Assembly (NCBI GenBank): GCA_039621445.1
Contig: CP154954.1
Coordinates: 78,068,073-78,132,072, forward strand
Source: Euglena gracilis
Taxonomy: Eukaryota; Euglenida; Euglenophyceae; Euglenales
Reading direction: 5' to 3'
DNA length: 64,000 nt
Shown: positions 44,495 to 54,400 of the stretch, piece by piece
Numbering within the stretch: position 1 is the stretch's first letter
How the letters are laid out: the number at the start of each line of letters is the position of its first letter
Program-made: the position numbers and the translations under genes
The notes under the pieces: model-generated
What the model was told of the DNA's origin: nothing
Seen by the model: the letters and a program-made list of their open reading frames with translations, nothing else
The model's database searches: none

Positions 44495-47000
44495 TGTTTT
44501 GCCACCGTCCAACCCAAAGTCACCACCCCCGGTTGACGAACACAGGGATGTTTCATTCTTGTGCCGCACCAGAAGCCCGAATATTCAAAATTAGGAAGAT
44601 GCAGATGTCCCCAGGTCACAAGGATTTGCAAATAAGTTGTGTTTGGACCTCGAGCACATTTCTTTGAAAAAATTGGTGGAGAAAGTTCCTCCAACAGTTT
44701 TTTTTGGACAAAAAATATGAAGTTTAGATTCACTCTTTCTTTCAGAGAGGATGTTTTTTTTGTCTGAGTGTCTGAATTTTTTCCTCACAGCCACCACTTT
44801 GGAAAGATTTGAAGGCCATTTGGATAAGTCAATGTGTGCTGAAGGGGGGGCTTTGATATTCAAATATCACGACCCATCCAAAACAGGCATGCTCGCTGCA
44901 AATTGGCTCTGAGTGTCTTCGGTGTTTCTGCATTTTTTGGGGGACCAAGCATGGGAAACTGATCCCCTGCCAGTCGATGTTTTTGTACCCTGCCTTAGCC
45001 AAATTTTTTTGGGCAGTACCCGCAAAACCATTGATTGTACCCATTCACCACTTCTCCTAAAAGCAATTTTTTACCATTTTATTCATAACCTCAACACAAT
45101 TTGATGTTTCCATTCATCGGACAACCAAAACATTGTGGCTTTTTTTGGACGATTTTTTGTGCTTACCACCAGTGATTTTCCAACAAGGAAGCATCACTGA
45201 TCACGTTGTTCCCTGTGAAGGGTTCGGGAATAGTTATTTGGATGGATCTTTTTTTCGGCCAGCATTTCCCTGTAAAGTTATTTTTTTTTGGCACGCAAGC
45301 CTTCAGGGCACTGCAGAGTGATTCGGGGAGTTTACTGAAAAATGCCTTTTTTGCTAAATTCTGCTGAAAATTCCTGTCTGTATTGTCTGTATTTTTTTGG
45401 GGGGGGGTCAAATCTCCACCAACAATAATTTGACCTACTGTCCCTCCCAGGGTCCGTGTTTTTGGTGGGCGGTTCCCCCACCTCCTTGACCATGACCACT
45501 TTCAAGGGGGTCCGGACCAGACTATTGCTCAAGGTGTCCGACCCCTGGGCCCAACAACAGCCGAAGGCGCAAACAATTTTTTAAAAATTTCTCCAAACTC
45601 CGCTTGATTTTAAGACCCAGAATGACCCCAGATGGGTGGAAAGAAACTGCTGAGCTTTTTTTTCAAGTGGAAAGTGATCCCCCCCCCCCCCGGATCAGTA
45701 AGCGATGGCATGGACTGTTCCAGGGGGAGCATGAGGGGGACCAAAGCAGAAGGCTTTGCATGACACAGTAATTGTAAAAAGCACAAAAATCACGACTGAT
45801 GCTTCAGCGGGGCCCCCCACACAAAATCGAGGGGTTCCCTGTGAATGAGAATAAGCAAGAAGTTGAAGGAAAACAGTTGAAATGTGCCCAAAATGATGTG
45901 AGGTCTCTCAAAAAATTCCAAATTACATGACACTTTAAGCACCGCAATGCATTTCACAAATCACCCCTCCAAAGCAAAATAATATCCCCTGAACATTTTT
46001 TTCCTGGTGAAAGAGCTCTCCGAATATTTAATTTGAGAACCGAACGTGAGACTTTAGGCGCAGTGTGTTTAATAACCTTGCTTTTTGGAGAAGGTGTTCT
46101 GTATTCCTTGCAAAAAATATCTTCCACAGTATCTGCAATCATGTTGTGCTTTCTTTCAAGAAAGGGAGTTTTTTCTTTTCAAGTTGTTTGCACGCATTGA
46201 ATATTATTATCTGTACCGAAGTTGGGGACTTGCAGCGGAAACATTATTTGAAGTTTTAGTTTTTCGCTCCTCAGGGGAGCTTTTATGAATCCAGCCGAAG
46301 GTTTTTTCCTTTGGGACAATTATCAAAATGAAGAACGAAGGAAGTTGCGGGCACAGATTCACTGAACACCTGTGTGGTGGGTAGGATTTCGAGAGTAGGT
46401 TGGTGGGTTGGGGTTGCTGAGCCCCAGGGCAGAACGGGAATCGGCCAAACAGCCAGGGTGGTGGGGGGGGGTCGACCACCCCCACCACCTCCTCCCGTAT
46501 TTCTGGGAGCACCAATTTGCGACCCCAAATTTTTTTCCTGGCACCTTCGGCGCCTGGAAAAATTTGTTTAAAAATTTGTGAAAATGCTCTGGTGGGGGGT
46601 TTTTGTGGAAGACGTGAGTGGGTGGATTTGGGCCCAGGAAAGTGCCCCCCTCCTCGGGATCACTAAGTGAATCCATGGTCGTTCCTCCCAGGCTCAACCT
46701 GGAAGTTTAAATGAAAACCCCTCGACTTTGGGGCTGACAACCCGGGTTATTTCCCCAGGTCTTAGAAAGCTATGAGTGGCATGGTGGGGGGGCTCGCTTC
46801 TGCTTTTCTTTCAAGAAACACACACACACAATATACACAGTGGGATTGGCGTGGCACACAGTCATGGGAGATGGGTGTGGAGATGGGTGCATCAACAAGG
46901 TGATCCCAGTTATGGTGGGTTTGCGCACAAATCTAACTCTCGGCGCGGGTTCGAATTTGCCAGTGCAAACCTTGGGCCCACTCTTTTTTTTTGGCCCCAG
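44495..47000. other. Intron-like DNA
   Basis: AT-rich with C/G tracts. Weak peptide-like stretches (EKVFCIPCKKYLPQYLQSCC at about 46088-46150 plus; KAFFSKLPESLCSALKACVP at about 45285-45350 minus) could be old transposon remnants. A CTTCGGCGCC motif lies at 46543. No confident exon. Confidence 0.4.
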
Positions 47001-47057
47001 ATGACGGAGTGCTGTGCGGAGCTGAAGCTGAAGGGCCTCACAAAAACAAATTGTTCT
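47001..47057 (+). CDS. Candidate exon [17 protein letters not shown]
   Basis: After a long T tract and CCCCAG the frame reads [19 protein letters not shown] to GTTGCT, phase 0 in and out, compatible with the exons at 39574-39705 and 47411. It is short, so the call rests mainly on phase and the good acceptor. The ATG could alternatively be the gene's own start. Confidence 0.45.
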
Positions 47058-50000
47058 GTTGCTCGCTGCGAAGAATACGTCTGGAGGGAAGCATTTTTTT
47101 GATTGATTCTTTTGCTACTTTGACAATCTCTTTGGGTTGTGAAAGACCCAAGACATCTTTCGGTTCTTTACCAGCCTCATACCAGAGTTCTGGTGTGAGA
47201 CCACCTTCACGATGCACCATCCCTTGGTTTGGATCACTGTTTTTACTCCTGCGGTCGGTCTGTGTCACAATTTCTGAAACAAGGATGGGTGCTAAGATGC
47301 GGTCAACCACAATAATTTTTTTTATTGCCTGCAATCATTAGAGACAAAGCCAAACAGTAGCATAATTAATATCTGGGATCAGATCTGGTTCAATGCTGCC
47401 TGCGATGCAGCAGTACAAGCCCAATTTCCGGCTGTTCTCGGAGGCCAACGAGAGGCTCAGTGCGCATGGCTTCTGCAAGCTGCTGTACGCGCTGTCTCGG
47501 CCGAAGTCCCCCCACTTGGCCAGAATGCCCCTGGTGTGCGCCTGTCCTGCCAGATGCAAAACTGGCATTACCAGACTGCTTTTTTGGAAACTCTTTCCTG
47601 AGCAATTGGCCAATGGTCTCATAACTTGGTCAACTCCGGGGCAAGACTCCACGTCGGCTTTTGTGCCGACAAGTGTGAAAACGACAAGTACTATCTCGGG
47701 ACCCAAAGATTACATTGCACAGTACACATTACGCACCACAGCCAGGGCTGCCACGGCCCGACAGTACTCCTGGGGCCCAGAGGGGAGCTGCTTTCTTTCC
47801 TTGATGCATTTTTGTTTGTTTGCAATCCATTTCCCCCCCATTTTGCGGAGATTTCGGTGAAGCAGTTTACAGTGCACATTCCACATGTGTGATTGACGTT
47901 CCCTAATTATCGCTGCGCACATTTGTTTCTTTGCTGCAAGCCAGTGCGTTGCTGCCTTCCAGGTGCCTCAAGGCACGGTCCCAGCCCAACCATGTTGCAT
48001 TCCCGCCGGCTCTTCTGCCACGCCATTCTGTTCGTTTTGGCGCGCTGTGCCCACCCACAGGAGGAGAAGCAGTCCATCACCAGCCTGGTCCCCTTCTCCC
48101 GCCCCTCCATGAACTCCGTGGAGCTGCCCCAGTCCAGCGGCAGCCAGGCCGTCGCTTCTCGGCAGTGCGATCCAGCGCACCATCGCGCCTATTATGTGGC
48201 TCATTATGAAGGCCAAAATTTGTGGTTTTCTGTGTTGGCTTCTTTCCAAGCCTCTCAACCAAAACGCTTCCAATAGGGACCCCATGGGATTTAAAACGAG
48301 GGATTGCTGATGATGAAAAAGAATTAGTAGATTCCCCCCCCCTTCCACCAGTGAGAAGGTCGTTTTTGTTTTTGTGGGTTTCGTTTAACGGGCGAGGAGG
48401 GGGTTTTTGTTGTGGGGGGGGGGGCGTTGCAACAAAACGGGTGGCACCCTTGCTGGCAGCACAGATCGTGAGCAGACTGAAATTTAAGGCGAGGCAGACC
48501 CCACCTCGCAGCCACCTCATGGGGGGGGGGGCTACGCCTGCCTCCCCAGGCACTCCTGGGCGTGAAAACCCCTTTCCCTGGAATTGGTCCGGTTCAGCCA
48601 GATCACGAGTGGGGGAGGGTCATCACGAGGCATGGCATGAACTTGAACTTGGCATGAGCATGAACTTGGCCCCTCCCCCCTATCCAACAAACCCCCTCCC
48701 AGATCTCACCCCTCACCCTAACCCCATACCAAACATAACCCCCACCCCAGACCGTCCCTCCAATTAGGAATGTCCCCATCCTAATCCGAACTGAGTAGGA
48801 ATGCCCAATTGGGGACATTCCAATTAGGAATGTCCCGCATCCTAACTGCCCCTACCCAGCCCCCCTGCCCTCCCCCGGATTTGCGCCACACATGGGCATC
48901 CCCCCGAGCCGGTTGCCGGCTCTCTGCCTCCCGAGAGCGCGTCCCCCTCCTCCCCCGAGAAGCAGCCGCCTGGCGGGGAGGGCATCCACGACATCCGGGA
49001 CTTCGACTACCGCAAGGCGCACAAGCTGCGGGTGCTGGGGGTGGGCGGCATGTCCATCGTGTGGCTTATCGAGTTCAAGGGCGTGAACCTGGCCGCCAAG
49101 ACCCCCAAGCCGGCCACCAAGTATGCCCCTGTGAGAATGCTGCTTATATTTTTTTTGGTGACCAGATTTTCTAGTTGGGGGTGGGGTCAGTGGCAAGTAG
49201 TTTTTGGCAGAAAGGTACGTTTTGCTGACCGAACGGCACACCATCAGAACGGATGGTCGACAGGATCCGCGGTTGGGGGGCATCGAGATGTATTTTTTTC
49301 CCATTCCCCCGCTGTAATCCCCGTCTTCGCTCTTTTCCATCTGCCCCCCTCCCCAATTCCAGTCGCCCAGTCACTTCCTCCCGACCCTGCCCCCCCCCCC
49401 CCAGGCCGGAACACGTCAAGCTGATGTTCAACGCCGCACGGCTGCAGCAGCGGGTCAAGCACCCCAACGTGCTGCGCGTGCTGGGCGTGTTCGAGGACAG
49501 CGAGTGGCCCTGCATCCTGCTGGAGGTCTGAAGGGAGTTCGGGGACCGGAAGGGGGCACCCAGGGCCAGGCTGAATTTTCAGGCGACACCGACCCCCCCC
49601 CCCCCAGGGATGTATGAGAAGCCCTGGGGAGGGGGTCCGGACCACCCCTACCAGCAACCTACCTACAACAGCGAAGGGCTTTTGCATGAAAATTCACATT
49701 CCCGAAAGCCAATATTGTTTCTGTTCCCCCCCAACCCAACAACCCTTCTTGTGTACCCTGTGCACCCGAAAAATTTATGTTAGGGAAGTTATAGTCTGGG
49801 TTCAGGGCTGAACGTGGAATCCCCGAAACCTCATGGGAGTTGGGTGGGGACCCCACCCTTCCCACCCTCACCCCATCCACCTCCTGCCCACACCAGCCCT
49901 TCCCATTTTTTTCTCCTTTTTTTCACCAATTCTGTGGCCAAATTTTTCCTTCGCCACCAAAGGCTCCAAAGGGATGGGCCATGGTGGAGACCGACCCAAC

Positions 50001-51350
50001 CCCTCCTTCGCCCCTAACAGGCCATCCCATACAGCTGGTCCCTCAAGGGTCACTTCACGTTGGCCTGCAGCATGTGCAGACCGAAAAATAATTTTTGCAT
50101 ATTTTGAGCCGATTTTTTCCCGGTCTTTTGGGGGTGAATGGGTTGGTGGTCCATGCAGGGATTCATTCATGCCACGAATATACACAAATAACCGTGAACC
50201 AGCAATTTGGGGATTTTCCAAAATCACGAACAATCACAAATAAATGAATGATCATCATGAATAATCACGAATGATCACAAATAGTCACGAATCACAATCA
50301 AGGGCCGTTGGCATGAATTTTTGGAATCCCTGGTCGATGGTCTGATGAACCCCCCCCTGCCAGGTTGTCCATGTATTGCGAGGGTTGTCCGTGCATTGGG
50401 CTTCAAAAAATCAGCATTTGGTGAATGTGGGGACAACCGTTCCCCCCCATCTTGAACTGGAGTGGGCAATCAATAAATGTTGTCTTTGAATGGAGTTTTC
50501 CCCCCTAACATGTCTTTCAGATACCTTGCAGTTTTGACACGTGCACAACAAACAGAGGTTTTGTAAAAAACCTATGTATATATATGTATATGTATGTAAC
50601 CCCCCCCCCAAAATAAGACCCGGGTCTTATTTTTGGGTCCGTTGCTGGAAGCCTCCAGGGGGGGTCTTATTTTTGGGGGGGTCTTATTTTTGGATTTTTT
50701 CTTGACCGACCCGGGCCCGAAAAAACACCATTTTTCAGGTTCCCAAGAGTGCTAATTTTTTTCCTTCGGCGCTTCGCGCCATGTGTAAATTGGTGTAATT
50801 TGACATTTACCCTTTTTTTTCCACTTCAAAAATCTGAAATTTTTTGAAATTTCATCATTTTTGTGCATGAAATTGGGGTTTTTGGTAATTTTTCAGGGAA
50901 AAATTTCACCGTCCCCGGCGCTTTGCGCCGTCAAGGGGGGTCTTATTTATGGGGGGGGGTCTTATTTTTGGATTTTTGCTCGATCGGCCCAGGGGGGTCT
51001 TATTTTGGGGGGGGTCTTATTTTTTGGGGGGGTCTTATTTTTGGGGGGGGGTTTATATAGATGTAATACACCCAATGCCATGAATGCCTGAATGCCACGA
51101 ATGCGCCTCGCCTTCGCAGCCCATTGACGGGGGCAGCATCGCCGACCTGTGCCTGTCTCCTGTGTTCAGGGTGCTGTGCTGGGCTGGCCATTTTAAAATT
51201 CTGATTGGCTTTAAGTTAAATCAAAGGTCTGATTGTGCAAATTTTGGTTCGTTGCTTTCTTTCTTGGTTTATCGTCAGTATCCAGCTCTGGCTTGAGACT
51301 CTGACACCCCTGCTATCGTCCTCCACATTCCTCGGGGGGGGTGGGGGACA

Positions 51351-51419
<69 letters not shown>

Positions 51420-54400
51420 CGCGTGTGTGTGTGTGTGGTTGGGTGGGTGGGTGGGTGGGTCGGTCGGTTGGCGGGGAGCTGTGGATGGGTGTATGTGTAG
51501 TGTGGTGTGGTGTGGTGTGGTGTGGTGTGGTGTGGTGTGGTGTGGTGTGGTGTGGTGTGGTGTGGTGTGGTGTGGTGTGGTGTGGTGTGGTGTGGTGTGG
51601 TGTGGTGTGGTGTAACATGATGGGATGTGGTGTGGTGTGGTGTGGTGTGGTGTGGTGTGGTGTGGTGTGGTGTGGTGTGGTGTGGTGTGGTGTGGTGTGG
51701 TGTGGTGTGGTGTGGTGTGGTGTGGTGGTGTGTGGTGTGGTGTGGTGTGGTGTGGTGTGGTGTGGTGTGGTGTGGTGTGGTGTGGTGTGGTGTGGTGTGG
51801 GGTGTGGGGTGTGGTGGGGTGGTGGTGTGTGTGTGGGTGTGGTGTGTGTGTGTGTGGTGTGGTTTGTGGGGGTTTGTGGTGGTGTGGGTGGGTGGGTCAA
51901 ACACAACACAACACAACACAACACAACACAACACAACACAACACAACACAACACAACACAACACAACACAACACAACACAACACAACACAACACAACACA
52001 ACACAACACACCACAACACAACACAACACAAAACAACACAACACAACACAACACAACACAACACAACACAACACAACACAACACAACACAACACAACACA
52101 ACACAACACAACACAACACAACACAACACAACCCACCACAACAACACACAGACACATCCAACACACACACACACACACAGACACACAAACCACCCACCAC
52201 ACACACACACTCAGGCACACACAAGCTAAATTACCAAAGGCGTTACCCTGAATCCCGGAAAACAACAACAACAACAACACAGCCCTGCCGCCGCCGGTGT
52301 CGCTGAAGTGGAAGCTCGCCGCGGAGCTGGCCCAGGGCATCGACGCGCTACACACCGCGTGGCCACCGATCATCCACCGCGACCTGAAGGGCTCCAACGT
52401 CTTCCTGACGTCAGTGTGCCTTCCCATCCTCTCTGCAACGCTGGAGTTTGCTGCTCTTTGCTGTTCCTGATTCTCGCCCAACGTTGTGCACATGAAACCA
52501 AGCCACACGCGATCCCACCTCTCACAATCACAAACCCACATTCCAAATCCATAATGAGTTAGCGTCATGAGTAAAAAGAAAAATCCATGGCATTGTGTGG
52601 AAGTTCCTAACCTGAAGCCCTGTGTGGAGTGGGAGAGGTTGCACCTTTGTCGGTCAAATGTACACTAAGGTTTTTGAGTTCCACTGTGCAATTGTGAAAA
52701 ACGTCCATATTGTTTTTTTTGGGGTTTTTTAGGGGTCAAGGTTTTTGAAAATGCTGGTGAGTCTGTGTGTGGGAATTGAAGATTTTTCTGGTGTTGAAAC
52801 CTAGGGGAAAGGCCGAAATTTGGTGTTTTTGGCTTTCTGAAATATGGTGCCGAGTTTTGATTTCTCCCCGGTTGACCCCCCCAGAAACAAGCATAGAACC
52901 TAGAATAAACAAATAAACAAAACCCCTGGTCCTGTCTGCCGGATTTTCGGTGTGGCAACTGACAGTGCCAGATGGTGTTCTAGGTCAACCCCTTTCCTTG
53001 CTTTTTTTTTTTGAAGCCATGCAGCACCCACAATGCATTTTGACGTTGTCAGTTGACAGAGTGTGTTTTCATGCAAAAGTATATGGGTTGAAACGAACTG
53101 GTAGTGAGCCTGTCAATTGTGGTGGATGAAGGGACAAAGAGAATTAGGGGACTTCCACCAGTTACCAGCGGCATTGTGGCACATCGCCCCTCTCAATCGA
53201 GACTCTGTGACACCCACCTTGGCAGAAAAAGCAATGTCCTTTTTACAATTGCACAAAGGAACCATTTTAAAACCATTCTGTGTCAGCCTATTTAATCTAT
53301 TATTTTATCTATTTTATTTGGAGCCGGAATATTCATTTCATGAAACTGTTGCATTGGCATTCTCTCCCCCCTTTCCGGTGGTCTATGCGCACAATTGCAC
53401 AAAGTAACAACCCAACTGCATTCTGAATGTGAGTTTTGGTCGCCAAAGTGAATGCTTTTCCAAAAAAAATTGAATTAATTTTCGGTCTCACCCGGCTTGA
53501 CCCCTCCCCCCAAGCCACCCACGTTCTCTTCCAACCGCAGGACCACACGGTGAAAATCGCGGACTTCGATTTCGCGGTGGAGCTGCGGGAGGGTCGTACC
53601 AAAGGGTCTTGTGGCACTCCGGGCTTCATGGCCCCTAGACATGCCATTGCTTTGTGTGGTCCGACCCCACCTCCCCAAGGGGTGACTGACCATTTATTGG
53701 ACTAACCTCCATTGCAGGATGGGCTGGAGTGGCTGGAATTTTTTTTGAAGATTTGGTCAATGTCAATAGGCCCAAGTGGCTGCAATGATCAGCCCGTCCT
53801 CAAAACAACATACTTTTTGGCCACTTGTTTGACCTCTTTCTCCAACAATCTTCGGTGCAAAACTTCGGCCCCCCCCCCCTTCCCGGTGCAGCCCAGCCAC
53901 TGGCTACCCCCCCCCCCCCCGGATGGTCCTTGAAGAACCATTTTAAATTGTGGAAAGCGACCATGATTGGTCGGTAAGCAATGTAGTATGCCCCCGAATT
54001 GTTGGCGGGGGCCCACTACGACCAGACGGCGGACGTGTTCAGCTTCGGGTCCATCTTGTACGAGTTGTTTGAGGAGGTGTTCCCGTTCACAAAGGAGGTG
54101 TGCTCCCCGGATTTCGTGTGCCAATGCTTTTTTTTCCGTGCCGATTGAGTCTGCAAAGTAAGTGTGTGGGTGTTGGAGATGGTGCGCAGGTCCATCCCCT
54201 CCTCCCCATTTGGGTGGGGTTTCAAAAAAGTGGGTGGGTGGTGGGTTGGGAAAAGTGCCCCCTCGGGGTCTCTAAGTGAATCCATGGGCTTGGCCCTCCC
54301 CCCAAGGTCTCAGCACCTGCGTCCCGGCGGTCCACTCAGACCTGCGTTGGTGAAGAGACCACCTGAGGATTCCCTTTTGAAGCAATGCATCTCCTCGGCA

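Noticed and set aside
47626-47892. Plus-strand block [20 protein letters not shown]
   Set aside because: Peptide-like with several Cys, but two frames look equally plausible, no splice phase fits, and the flanking exons join in phase without it. Left as intronic.
49131-49136. Strong-looking donor GTGAGA after the kinase Gly-loop exon
   Set aside because: Using it would give phase 0 and put the next exon out of frame; the weaker GT at 49121 restores Lys-Pro-Glu-His in phase.
51275-52306. ORFs of 200-321 codons
   Set aside because: They consist of [25 protein letters not shown] or TQHNTTQHN from the pentamer arrays.
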